Shown here: positions 1 through 11,153 of the stretch, piece by piece | Numbering within the stretch: the stretch's first letter is position 1 | Layout: the number at the start of each line of letters is the position of its first letter | DNA from: Immersiella caudata | Lineage: Eukaryota > Ascomycota > Sordariomycetes > Sordariales > Lasiosphaeriaceae | DNA: 64,000 bases | NCBI GenBank assembly: GCA_030512335.1 | Contig: JAULSU010000004.1 | Location: 620,001 to 684,000, forward strand | Reading direction: 5' to 3' | The notes under the pieces: model-generated | What the model saw: only the letters and a program-made list of their open reading frames with translations | The model's database searches: none | Told to the model about the DNA's origin: nothing | Position numbers and translations under genes: made by a program

Positions 1-2254
1 CGGCTCAGTGTGCCAAGCATAAAAAATTGCAAAATTTGATGATGTCGTGAGCTTGACATCTCACCCGTCCCGAGAGATAAACCTACCTGAAAACGCTAGA
101 GGCAACCGAGAAGCATGCGGCTCTAGGCGGGTCAGCTTTGGGAAAGGAGGCCAAGTGATGAGAAGTAGTGATAAGAATAGGGCAAAGACCACTCGAGATG
201 AGGGGGGCTGTGACGGAGACAGCCATGGCTCTTATGGACCTCGTGGCGCTAGAGTATCAAAGGGGGTCGCTGAACAGGGAATGGAGACCTCAATGCTCCA
301 TGGCGCCATCTTCGAGTCCATGGTGGCAGAATAGTACGGCGCGTCTCACAATAGAAACCTATGCGAGGGTCCAATACGGACGAGAGTCTATCACCACCAT
401 GCCAAGTTACCGGATCTGAAAATACCAACTTGACCTCGACGTGCCCCTGAATGACATACATCTAAAGCCGTATGTCAATGACCTGGCACCGTCAAGTCAG
501 ATCCTGCCCCGAAATAGTGCCGGGACCGGGAGCTGGGCTGGTAAGTAATAGCTCTGTAAGCCGGAGTTTAGACGTTGGGAGCGCCATCGGTCGAGGCATA
601 CTGGCAGCAGGTTTGGGGCTTGTCATCTGTGTGGATAAGACAAACATGCTTGCTGTGCCATCGGGTTGTAGTAGTCTGCGTTGAAGAACTGTACCAAAGT
701 ACCCTTTCTTCGTGGGGGCGTGTCCCATTTGGTCGGTATGCGGCACGCCATTGGCTCAATCCGGCCGCGCACTGGGTGGCCCGGATGCCTATTTCGGGGT
801 GACACACACAGCCGCCATTGTATGTGCAAACCGCTATACTGCCCCGGAGCGCAGCAGTCGGAATTCCGATGGATGCCGGCCCGTTGGGATCCAGGGTAGT
901 CTGGAGCTTGTGTAACCTGGCGTTTATCTCTGGGCATTCTGTCTCTCTGGCGGCGGGGGCCGGCTTGGGTCGTGATAGCGTCTCTAGCGGAAACCTTGTG
1001 CGTCGGCTGTCAGCGCAAGATGTTCTTTTCGAATTCCAAATCCCCAGGTGGGTTAGACTAGGTTCAGTGCAAAGCCGCGGACTCAAACGTTATATCATGG
1101 CAGTGTCGTCCGTCCCCGGTTCACTCTATTGGGTCTGTGACCCGGAACTAGACCTCACCTGCCAGGAAGAAAGCCACGCATAAAGACCGCCGACCCGCCT
1201 GATCGCATTCCACTTTCTCTCAAATATTACCATTCCCGAACAAAGATGCTAGTCCGCGGGCATCAAGCCCATCGATGCGAAGCTCAGCGGAACCGCCGAC
1301 AGGATGATATGAAGCTCGAGCCCTCAAAATCGAGACCGCGGGCCGCAACGGGTCGCGTCACTGCTGGAGTTGTCGAGATGACGTGCTGAACCGATTTAGC
1401 AGCCAATATCTTGCGTTCTCTCGCTGCGGGTAGGGCGTTCTTGGGACATGGCGAGTATCCACCAATCTGACGCATCGAGGTGAACGGGAAGCGAAGCTGA
1501 CGCTGAAACATGCAAATGCCGAACATCGTGAAAAGTGGCTATGCCCGGAGCAGGACGAAGTTCCCACCGACACCGCCTTCGCTCCTTCCGCATTCGCCTC
1601 TTCCACGACTAAACCCTAAGTTTACCCCACCTGTCCTGAATCTGCCTCGCCGATACTAGGAACGGCAGGAAAATACTAGGAACTTCACGGCAGGAATGAC
1701 TAAACTGTCGACACGTCCAAATTTGACAATCGTCGACAACTCATCTCATTTTCATCAATTCGAATCCAGAAACGCGGTCACCAAAGCATTACCAACCTCC
1801 AATCGTCCCGGGTTCTGACGTAAGACCATCCCGTTGAGTCGATCCCCTTATGTGGCCTCCCTGCAAGACTGCGGCACTCATCTATATGAATCTGGTTTCG
1901 GGACCCTTTTAATCCCTGAAGTGACGAGTCTCATTCTCCAAATTTTGACGTCGGTCCATCCTCCTGCAGAGCTACAACGTCACATGGCGAGCCAACGAAC
2001 CACCGTACCGGTACGTACTCGCCGCCGGGAGATGTGCACTACCCAACAGAGATCGCATCCGGTTGCGCCCATTCGTCGGAGACAGCTCCGGTCACCGCTG
2101 GGCACTGGTCATCACCCGGAATCTCACCAACGCTCCCCCCCACGGCGTTGACGCCATCCCCACCAGCGAAAACAAACCCCCCAAGTGCAAACCACATCAC
2201 CATCAGCCTCAAAACGTAACCTAGCAAACGCCCCAAACATCAACCACATCAATC
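1..2254. other. No convincing gene
   Basis: Open frames on both strands overlap one another, lack recognisable domains and do not join through plausible introns. Two near-copies of a short motif (tactaggaac) occur around 1655-1685. I see nothing else that can be supported. Confidence 0.5.
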
Positions 2255-2347
2255 GGTTCGTTGGTCTAGCGGTATGATTCTCGCTTAGGGTCTCAACCCT
2301 GAGTTACAAAATGCGAGAGGTCCCGGGTTCAATCCCCGGACGAACCC
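2255..2347 (+). tRNA. tRNA-Pro (anticodon AGG), intron-containing
   Basis: This is a complete cloverleaf. The acceptor strands pair as GGTTCGT with ACGAACC, followed by discriminator C. The D arm contains GGTCTAGCGGTATGA and the T arm GTCCCGGGTTCAATCCCCGGA. The anticodon stem CTCGC/GCGAG encloses the loop TTAGGG...T, which places anticodon AGG at 2287-2289. A 21-base intron (about 2291-2311) interrupts the loop one base 3' of the anticodon, the canonical position for eukaryotic nuclear tRNA introns removed by the tRNA splicing endonuclease. A T5 run follows four bases downstream. It decodes CCU and, by wobble, CCC proline codons. Confidence 0.93.
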
Positions 2348-2350
2348 ATC

Positions 2351-2355
2351 TTTTT
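2351..2355 (+). terminator. RNA polymerase III terminator of tRNA-Pro
   Basis: A run of five T residues begins four bases after the tRNA discriminator base, as is usual for Pol III termination. Confidence 0.75.
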
Positions 2356-2650
2356 GCCGTATCTCTCCCTCCTCCCTCAAAAAGGGCGAAGGATTCATCT
2401 TTTTTCGTCCCCTTCGAATGAAGAGTCAATCTCAACACGAGCTGGAAGCAAGATGCCGAAAATACGTGGCGAAGGGATGCACATCTGCGGCGCAGCATGC
2501 TGGGAATCCGGTATTTTGGTGGCCCCCAGGGGAGCCCCATTCGGCACTGGAGACAATCACGCATGGTTTGGATTACATTGGCCATTCAAGATGTTGATTC
2601 TTATCCAGGTATGGTGCGAACTTGGCCATCCAAGTGCTTTCTTCTCGCAC

Positions 2651-4749
2651 TCAGCGCGCTTCCTTGCGTGGATATTCTGCGAGCCACTTCCTCATGATGC
2701 CAATCATCTCCGTCTGCGCCGTACGAATGGCTTCGTTGGCTTCGGCGTTGCGCACGGATAGGTCGTTGCAGTGGATGGCTTCGGGGATAAGAAACACGGG
2801 CGCTTCGGGCGTGCTTTGCATTGGCCCCCCGGGGCGTATCTCGCTGGAGACGGAGGCGGATCGCCAGGGGTCGTGTTCGCTGTGTTGCAACGAGTCAGGA
2901 TAATGCGCTCGGTGTGGTCTGCCAACGGCCAAGGAGATGCAGCTGGAAATATGCTCACCCGTTTGCCCACAACAGCCTGGTTGTGCCCTTCAGGCCCCAA
3001 CCCTCCGTCAGGGCGTTCAGTTGCTCTGCGGTCTTGCCGGCGGCGGAGCCATATGTGGCATTCCCCTGCTTCGGGAAGTAGAGGTCGCATTGAACTTGGT
3101 AGTAATGCTCGCCAACGGAGAATGGCATGTATGACCGCTCATGACCCCGAGGCGGGTTCCTAAGGATAGCGTCAGTCAAAGGCCTCAAGACCCAGCGCAA
3201 CGCGAGCCAGGGGCACGCACAACATCCAGTAGCCAAATGGCTCGTTGCACAGCATCCAATACCACTGCCGGTTGATCGTATTGTCGACTCTGTAATCCAG
3301 CATCGCGACGTTGGTTGCGTTGTGGGAATCGAAACATCCAGTTGAGAGTCTTTCGTTCCAGTCTGGGTCATCATCGTAGTCGTATTGCTGGCACACTACA
3401 AGCATTGTCAGTCCAAACCTGCCAGATTACGAGACTAAAATGCCACTCACACCCCGGTAGCTCCTCGTGCTTATACCACCGTGCAAAGTTAGCGAGCGCC
3501 TTCTCCAACCCTACGCCATCTGCAGAAATGTTCGACCACTTGACCCCATCTTCGACTGCACTGGGTTGCTTGTCGCCGATGGTACTGCTATTGGTATGCT
3601 CGGCAGAGCTGACGTTCACGGGTCTCACGCCCTCGATACTGTCACACATTTGGAAGAACTCCGAGTAGTTGGAGTACCTCTGAATCCCCTGCCACTTGGC
3701 CGTGATGCCTCCAACCGCGCTATTGCACTCGTTAGCTTGGGGCTCTACTTCTCTTGGAGAGAGTATACGTACGCAGCAAAGTCATCGTGGTACTCAACAG
3801 TAGCCAGCCCGAACATGTCCTTCAGCTCGTGGATTGCCGTCTCGTTCTTGCTCTCAATCACGTTGTCGACATGCTCTGAGATGAGGAGCAGATCCTTGCT
3901 GCAATTTTGAGGCATTCCCCGCTGGATGGGGATGTAATAGGCCCAGAAGTTGTAGATGGCTTCGACGGGGGCACTGCTTGAGTGATATGCCCAGAAGGCG
4001 TCTGGGTCAAACTTTCGGGTCCAGGCAACGAGGTTTCCTGCGTAGCTGCCTCCGACGAACACCCATGGCTTTTGCAATTAGTGCACGCCTGCTCAAAGGT
4101 CTTGTGGGGGGTTATCCTACCGCATTCTGGGAGTTACTCGCCCCTGAGTCGTCAAAGGGCAGCTTAACCGTGCGGGTGAAGTGGCCCAGATCCTTGATGG
4201 AGTTGTCCAGACTCAGATGGGTGAGGTTCTGAGTGTCGAGGACAGTATATGGGGACGAGTCGCCGTAGTATCGGTCTGAAGCACGTCAGTCTCTCGCCCC
4301 TTGATTATCCCCACTCGACTCTCAAAGCGCATACGCTCAAGCATGATCATGGCGCCGCCAAACTCCTGCGCATACCGCCCCAAAAGGGTGCGGTTAGTAA
4401 GCCATCCCGTGTAAGGTGCTGCTTCTGTCTCGCCGGGCGTGAACAGAATGACCTTGCATCTTTTGGTCAGCGGAGCTCTCACTCTGGGTTTCGGTCCTCA
4501 TACAGGAGATCCCGGCCCGGCCCAGTACGTCGTGTTCCACCAGTACTTCTGCGAGAAGGTCCCTAGACTGGGATTCGCATGGTCGATGTACTGTTCAAAA
4601 CTGCCGTTGCCGCCGTTTGGCCCGGCCACCAGGAGACGAAAAGGAGGTGGTAGTGGCGGTTTGGGAAGAGAGGGGAGAGATGCCTCGGCGAAGCCCTCGA
4701 ACAGAGCCACACAGGAAAAGAGAAGATGAGAAATCCTGGATTTCCTCAT
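2651..4749 (-). CDS. Secreted serine peptidase, family S28 (prolyl carboxypeptidase-like)
   Basis: I assemble eight exons on the minus strand: 4749-4504, 4452-4335, 4275-4121, 4068-3773, 3719-3451, 3395-3221, 3159-2959 and 2879-2651. All junctions are GT-AG and phase-consistent, giving about 562 residues, normal for fungal S28 enzymes. The first 22 residues form a signal peptide. The catalytic triad is visible: Ser181 in GGSYAG, Asp490 in WANGEHDPW and His523 in PEAIHCND. The family removes residues C-terminal to proline, usually at acidic pH outside the cell or in the vacuole. Several NxS/T sites suggest glycosylation. The start was chosen because it directly precedes the signal peptide. The exon 5/6 and 6/7 junctions are the least certain. 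It is divergent from the complex I subunit gene. Confidence 0.88.
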
Positions 4750-5513
4750 CGTGAAGCTATAGATGCCTTGCACCAAAACTCCCCAGTCGACACTACTGAA
4801 GAAAAACTCCAGAACACAAAGGGCATGGCGCAAAGCACTATATGAAGGCTCTGCCCCGTGAGCCACGACGCCGCTGTCTCGCAAACGAGCAAAAGGTCAT
4901 CCCGCTGGGGATTGCAACCTCGGTGCTCTAGAACGGGCAGGTAATAAATATAGAGGGCCTCGGCTTATCAGCCAGACGATATACGCGATGGCTGCCGTCC
5001 TGCGCCGGCTAAGATACCGGCGACGGAGCAATTCTGCCGGCGCTGGACTCGGCCCCCTTCAGGGCAGGTCATTAGGGGACGTGCGTCCTGCTGGCGATAG
5101 TGGCAGCGCCAATTGGCCTGGGCATTGTCGGTGAATTGTGGGCTGGGAGTGATGTAAATTTGAGAGAGGCACAAAAAAAAGGCCACGGGGACGGGGAGAA
5201 AAAGAATGTGTGTTTGCGCCTACAAATTGCAAGCAATCTCGATCAAAAGGCGCACGATTTGAGTCTTGTTCTCGTCTTGTGCAGCTCCAGCGTTGTCGGC
5301 CCGAAAGTCTGGAGCCGAGCAGCTGTCCTAGCTAAGGCGCAGGAACCGGCAGAAGCCAAGCCTATCCACGTGCCCCATCACGTGCACTTCAGCCAGCGTC
5401 GAGCTCGGACAGCTCCACCATCCGACGCTGAGTCGGGAGCTTCAAGACGTCAAAACCACACTCTCAATCAGCAATTGCGATTGTCGCCGCGAGCCGCCCC
5501 AATTGCACTCACC
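4750..5513. promoter_or_regulatory. Divergent intergenic promoter region
   Basis: This 764-base gap separates two divergently read starts, the S28 peptidase and NDUFB7, so it must hold both promoters. No individual transcription factor site can be called with confidence. Confidence 0.4.
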
Positions 5514-5902
5514 ATGGCGCTAGGATCATCCCCCGAGACTCCGCGGCGTACGTCTCCCCTTTATCTCCGGACGCGCAAGGACTCCGCCAACCGCTAACAC
5601 TTGCGAAAAACAGTGGCGACGCGCGAGGAAATGTCAGCCGCCAAAGTCCCGCTGGCCTACCGAGATAGCTGCGCACACCTGCTCATTCCGCTCAATCGGT
5701 GTCGGACGGATACCTACTTCCTCCCGTGGAAGTGCGAGGTACGGGCGCTCTGGTCTCCCGGTCGGGGCTGCTAAGACTGACGTGGAATTCCCCGCAGGAC
5801 GAGAGACACAGCTACGAGAAGTGCCAGTACGTCGAGTTCAAGAAGCGAGTGGCCAAGATGAACGAGTTGAGGGATTCCAAGGGCGGCGAGCGAAGCAACT
5901 AG
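5514..5902 (+). CDS. NDUFB7: NADH:ubiquinone oxidoreductase B18 subunit (NDUFB7 family)
   Basis: Three exons (5514-5547, 5614-5738, 5798-5902) join through GT-AG introns, the first with a clear CTAAC branch site, to give 87 residues. The protein has the twin CX9C pattern of the coiled-coil-helix-coiled-coil-helix fold: one pair in CAHLLIPLNRC and one in CEDERHSYEKC. The surrounding text (YRDSC, RTDTYFLPWKCE, YEKCQYVEFKKRV) is typical of the B18 accessory subunit, which sits on the intermembrane-space face of mitochondrial complex I and is imported by the Mia40 disulfide relay. Length agrees with fungal orthologues. It is convergent with the downstream CLC gene. Confidence 0.95.
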
Positions 5903-6334
5903 AGGGGCTGCGAGAGCAGGTGATACCAAGTGGCAGGGCAGTGGGCGCCCGAGGTTGTGTACATATGGGAGGCGGTGCTGGACGAGCTATGAGCTATAGA
6001 CGACAGCAATACAAGGCCTCGATCAGATTTCTCTCGTTGTCAAATACCTTGAAAGCGAGAGGACGACAAGGCCCTGCAGTAGGGGGGAGTGAAACATGCT
6101 GAATGGTTGCGGATACAGGACGGACGGGACTACTGACATGGCAGCTCGACACAGCCGGAGATAGGGGTTAGCAGCCCCGCGACGACGCATTACCCAGACT
6201 TGCACGCTGCCTTTCCGAAGATCAACGTCTCCGCGATAGCACACATGTCTGACAGAAGGCATTGTTTACATTATGAAGGTCTACACGGAATATGTGAGGG
6301 TTCGGACGATACTCACAACCCCCAATCTACGCAG
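5903..6334. other. Convergent intergenic spacer
   Basis: This is 3' flanking DNA between two genes read towards each other. Nothing further can be supported. Confidence 0.4.
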
Positions 6335-8708
6335 CTACCGCAGTCCGTCCAAGTAATTCACCAACCGCTTCTTAATCACCAGCCCTACCACCCGCGCCGT
6401 TTCTTCCTCCACAACGACCAAGTACCGTATGCCGAGCTTCCCGAACAGTTCAACTGCGTATTCCACCGGCGCCTTCGCCGTTACAGTCAACGGACTGCGA
6501 TCAACGAACTCCGAGATAACACCGCCAGCCAAGTCAACGTCTTCGTCATCCACATTGCCCTTTTCGTCCAACACGCCGAGCGCATATTCCAACTCTGCTT
6601 GCGGAAGATACCCATGGCAGATACAGTGCTCGTTGACGAGAACAAGGCCGGCATCGAGAAGCCCTCGCGACTTGAGCTTGGCGAGTTTGCTCCGCAGCGT
6701 GGACTTCCGAGCGCGGTAATCAGGTCCGGTGTACAGCGTGATGGCTTCCATGGTTTCGTTGGGAGGTATTAGGTCCTCCATGGTGCCCTCCCTCCCACCT
6801 TCAGGCCTGAGGCCGCGAACCCTGCCGAGCGCGTGTTCCGCATCGAGGAATGGATGTCCCAACAAGTGTTGCGACAAGTCATAGACTCCATCAGCCGAAA
6901 TGGCATCGGCGGTCCACTTTGCCGTGAGGATAGCGATCATAAACGGCGGTATGAAGTTCACCTCACCCGTCAGCTCGAACATTACAACGGCCAGGGACAC
7001 CGTCATGCGGCTTACGCCTGCCAGGAAAGCTGCGGAGCCCACCATCGCGAAGATTCCTGGGGAGATCCCGGGCACGAGTTGGCCGACCATGCGACCGAAG
7101 AGCGCGCCAGCGTCGAGGCTTGGGATAATGACTCCTGAGGGCACCTTGCAACCAAAGGTAATGATCGTCAGGAAGAGCTTGACCACGGTCCCCGATATCA
7201 GCCAGGCGTAGTAGGTCCCTGTGCCCCCTGGCTCCGCCTCTTGCTTACACAGCCAGGAGCTATCAGGTTCCTTGCAGTCGACCAGAAGCTCAGCCATGAC
7301 AACGTCGCCGGTATCGCGGATAAGCCTGTTGGGATACTGAAGCAGAGCTGTCGCCAGGACCACCAGGAACACCTCCAGCACAGGGTTGCCTTTGATGAGT
7401 GGAAGCGAGCGGAAGAACTTGGACCACCGGAAGTTGGCCTGACAAAAGATACCCCCAAACAATCCTCCGCACACGCCAAGTAGGACAAAGACTGCGTAAT
7501 GGTGGATCTCGTAGTCGACGCCGTAGTTCGTCTCGAACAAGACCAGCTTCCCGGTTCCCGTTGGGTTGAGCATCTTCAGGGTCGCTGCTGCAGCCAAAGA
7601 GCAGAGGAACGACCGCCACATGACCTGTCGAGGGAAGTATGTGCTAATCTCCTGTTCACAGAATGTCAGCAACGCAGAGCTCCAGCCTCGGCTTGCGGTC
7701 CGCCATCCTCACCTCATAGCTGAAGAGGACACCCCCAATTGGCGCTCCAAAGGCCACCGACAAGCCCGCCGAGCAGGCCACGCTGAGCATCTCCCTCATC
7801 TTGCGCTCGCTCTCGCAGTACTTGGGAAAACACCTCGCCACCAAGTACCCAATCGAAGTCGAAATGTGCACGAACGGACCCTCTTTCCCAAGGCACATCC
7901 CCGTAGCCACCGCAAACGTTGATCCCACCGCTTTGACAACCATCACCTTGAAGTCCAAAAAGTGCGGTATCACAAACCCAGACAGTATCGTCTTGATCTC
8001 CGGTATGCCACTCCCCGCCGCCATATACATCATCTTTCCCACCGTATTCTCCGTAAACTGCACTCCACTCTTCCCATTCTCGCTCTCCTCCGCGGCAACC
8101 GAAGGGAGATACGTCCTAGTCGTCATTGTCACCGCCCCCGCAACAACCCCAAACACCAACGCAAACCCAACATAAACCACATACGCGCTCACCGACCCCT
8201 CTCCCTCTGTCGCCCACGATCTCCACACCTCACATTCCCCCTCTCCAGCACAACACCCCCTCCTATCCGTCCAAGGCCGATTTGAGCAATACCCCTCCTT
8301 CCAATCCGCAACCGTCGCCACGCTAACGTCCACCACGCCCGCTACACATGCCGTCAAGACTCCAATCACAAACGCAGCAACCCACCCCTGCGCCGCATCC
8401 CACCACAAAGCAAGGCGTGAGAGAAGCGCCTTCGCACCCCGGGAATGGGAATGGACCTCCCTGAGGCGCCGATGCCGAGCGGTGTCTTCGACTAAGTCGT
8501 GGAGCCAGTCGATGGTGGTGTAGTCGTTGTAGGGGAGGCGTTCGCCGATTTGGGGGACGAGGGTGTGGGAAAGGATGGAGCGGTGGGAGGAGTGGAGGGA
8601 TTCGATGTCGGCGTCGTAGGGATGGGAGGGTCTTCTTCGGGTGGTGTTGGTGTTGGGATGGGAGGGGAGAAGGGGGGAGGATTCAGAGGGCGGGGTTTCT
8701 GAGGACAT
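6335..8708 (-). CDS. CLC-type chloride channel/transporter (Gef1-like)
   Basis: Two exons (8708-7713, 7651-6335) are separated by a 61-base phase-0 intron and give 770 residues, the normal size for fungal CLC proteins. CLC signatures are visible: GSGIPE at 232-237 (chloride-binding loop) and GKEGP at 274-278 with gating glutamate E276, followed by many hydrophobic segments. The C-terminus (about 600-770) looks like a pair of CBS domains. In fungi such proteins move chloride, often in exchange for protons, in Golgi/endosomal membranes and support acidification and copper/iron handling. The N-terminal ~90 residues are Ser/Pro-rich and probably cytosolic. The start is the first ATG in the frame that gives this tail; an in-frame ATG 114 bases upstream is less likely. 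Confidence 0.94.
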
Positions 8709-9798
8709 GTTGAGCTGGTTTCCAATCAGGTAGTGAGATGGTAGTGCTGTTGAATGAAGGGAACTTGGGCACCGGGTCGTTGGTTGCGATGTTAGGATCT
8801 GAACAGACCGCGACGCCAACACGCGACAACGGGTCGCGATGCGGAGCTACGGTGTAAGAAGCATCGGGAATTAAAGCAGGAAGATGCTGCATTTTAGGAC
8901 AAGCTCCATCAAGCTCACGATAAGGGCAGCTGTCGCTTGACATCATGGCAGGCGCATCCCGCGCAGCTAGAAAGATAAGGGATTGGTGGTGAAAGATAAG
9001 ACCCGAGAAGCTGGGAATGAGATGCTGCGCCTTGATTGGCAGACACCGTTGACATTCTGCGGCGCCTGAGACTCGAACTAGACAGTACGATCACTTCCTC
9101 CGGATTCAATCATGTTCAGGTTATTCGGCCAGGTGAAGGAGAAGAAGGATCATTCGCTGTTGTTTGCCCGTCCCGCAGCTATCCCCAACATTAAAGCCGT
9201 CGACGATGCAATTGATGCCTCTCAAAATTGATGCCACGGCTTTCAATTTGTCCACAATGCATTTCAAACATGAAAAAGCCTTTTTTTAGCATGCAACCAA
9301 GCTCTATTGCCAAGACTGCAGCTTGTGTGCGAGAAAATCGAGAACGTGGCAGCTGACAAAAAATACGGAGGAGCTGTTGATAGTTGGAGACCACCAGCAT
9401 GTTCAACACGCCCAAAGCCACCGTATACTCGCAGACCCTCACCCTGAATTTACCTCTTTCAGAAGATGGAGCTGCCAATCAAGGCGCAGTTGTGCATCCC
9501 TTGGGCAGCATCCTCCGGACCCAGCGGCCAAAATAAAGTGGGACCGCTCCGCGTCAACTGGCAAGGCGACTCCACGTCGATCCAATCAACGCCAGCAAAC
9601 AACACAGCTCTTGACATCGACCATGCCACGTCAGTTACCAGTACCCAACCGCCAGATCCACACCGCAACGGGGACCCATAAGAGAAGCAGCTGCCTATCT
9701 GTCCCTTCCACATGAACCGATTCCGCTGAGAATCCCAACATCATCACAACTCGACACCCAGCTGCAGCTGCAACTCAGCTGTCTCCCAAATCATCAAA
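8709..9798. promoter_or_regulatory. Divergent intergenic promoter region
   Basis: About 1.1 kb lies between the CLC start (-) and the 419-aa gene (+). It should hold both promoters. No gene or recognisable element is visible. Confidence 0.35.
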
Positions 9799-11058
9799 AT
9801 GTCAACAGACCTAGTCTCCTGGATCCGCGGCGACAAAATGAAACCCCCCAAACAAAAAGCCCTCTCCACCGCCCTCACCGCCGTCGCCAAACAAACTCCC
9901 ATCATGAAGACCGTCCAAGCCGGCACGGGCATCAGCGGCATCTTCAAAATCGGCGAAACCATCAAATCCGTCAACGAAGTCTCCCAATCCGTCAACACCT
10001 TCCTGCCGAAAGTGAGCCAACTCGTCGATTCGGCCAATGCCTTTATCCCCACCATGCAAATCATGGCCAACTCCGTCGTCGACTCTCTCCGCCTCACCGC
10101 CCGCTTCCAAAACATCGCCGCAACCGCCGGCATCGGCGCCAACGTCATACTGACCTACCAAGGCCTCAAAGCCCTCCACCTCATCGCCGCCAAGCTAGAA
10201 GACATCTCCACCTCTCTCGCCGCGCAAACCGCCCTTACCGCGCAGCGGGATTTTCCAGAGTACGTGCACGACATGATACGCGAGAGACTAGGCCAAACCG
10301 CCAACGACCCGGTGTGCGATCACTGGTTCTTTCTTTACCACCCGGACGACGACTGGTATCCCAAGTTTTACCACCTCCTCGAGAAGAAGCCCGTCGGTGC
10401 GGCCTTTTGCGGGTACACGAATCAGATTGATACGATTTTTGTGTTTATGCTTGCGGCGAGGCGGTATGTGGAGGGGAAGATGAAGGACTCCGGAAAGGGG
10501 ATGAAGCCGGTGAGGTTCCACCTGTTGATTCCGGCGTATCAGCCGATACTGGTGGCCGAGGCGTTGAGGGTTCCGGAAGAGATTGGTGATTTTGTGATGG
10601 AGGCGAGGACGAATAGTAACAAGCCGTTTGTGTGGTTGAACTTGCCCGAGGAGCAGAGGCATTATGTCATGGGGATCGGGCAGTGGAATCCAACGCCGCT
10701 GAGCTGGTGGGATGGTGTGCTTTCGAGGGTGGGGTTGGCACAGAGGCCGCCGAGTTTGGGGAGCCCGAGGACGTTGGGGACGAGGCAGGAGGCGGCGGAG
10801 GACGTGGATGCGCTGGCGATGGTGGATGACGGGAGGGAGAAGGGAGGGGAGTTGGTAAAGAGGGAGGGGTTGGAAGTGGTGGGGAGCGTGGACGAGGGGA
10901 GCAAGAGGCATTCGACGCCGCTGCATCATCGGCAGAGGAGGAGTGAAAGGAGGGGCAGTCGGAGGAGTGTGGAGGCAGAGAGAGGCGAAAGGGGGGTGGT
11001 GTCGAGGAGGGAGTCAAGGTCAGAAGGAAAGAGGGAGCGGTCGTCTTCAGTTGGTTGA
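9799..11058 (+). CDS. Conserved-looking fungal protein of unknown function, 419 aa
   Basis: A single uninterrupted frame starts in a good fungal context (tcatcaaaATG). I do not recognise the family. Residues about 40-160 are predicted by eye to be amphipathic or hydrophobic helices, including a glycine-bearing stretch IAATAGIGANVILTYQG, with no signal peptide. Residues about 165-315 form a compact acidic/aromatic region (DHWFFLYHPDDDWYPKF and later LLIPAYQPILVAEALRVPEE). The last ~100 residues are Arg/Ser/Glu-rich and probably disordered. It is tail-to-tail with a HET-domain gene, with under 100 bases between the stop codons. A helical N-terminus beside a HET gene raises the idea of a regulated-death or self-recognition role, but no motif proves it. 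Composition and lack of stops make it a real gene. Confidence 0.75.
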   Translation: MSTDLVSWIRGDKMKPPKQKALSTALTAVAKQTPIMKTVQAGTGISGIFKIGETIKSVNEVSQSVNTFLPKVSQLVDSANAFIPTMQIMANSVVDSLRLTARFQNIAATAGIGANVILTYQGLKALHLIAAKLEDISTSLAAQTALTAQRDFPEYVHDMIRERLGQTANDPVCDHWFFLYHPDDDWYPKFYHLLEKKPVGAAFCGYTNQIDTIFVFMLAARRYVEGKMKDSGKGMKPVRFHLLIPAYQPILVAEALRVPEEIGDFVMEARTNSNKPFVWLNLPEEQRHYVMGIGQWNPTPLSWWDGVLSRVGLAQRPPSLGSPRTLGTRQEAAEDVDALAMVDDGREKGGELVKREGLEVVGSVDEGSKRHSTPLHHRQRRSERRGSRRSVEAERGERGVVSRRESRSEGKRERSSSVG

Positions 11059-11153
11059 GATGGGCGAGGCAAGTGGCTATCTTCTGTATTATTAGGGATC
11101 ATAGGTCCGAGATAAACTCGAGTTGAATTGTGCTTCCTACCTCTCATATCAGC

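Noticed and set aside
568..1183. Overlapping open frames on both strands (568-1086 minus, 818-1183 plus)
   Set aside because: No domain, mutually exclusive, and no supporting splice or start context.
1300..1400. Possible Zn2Cys6 cluster trace (HCWSCRDDVLNRF)
   Set aside because: Only the first CxxC is present; the cysteine expected six residues later is absent and stops surround it.
10288..10929. 213-codon minus-strand frame
   Set aside because: It lies inside the 419-aa gene and has Pro/Arg/His-rich composition typical of an antisense shadow.
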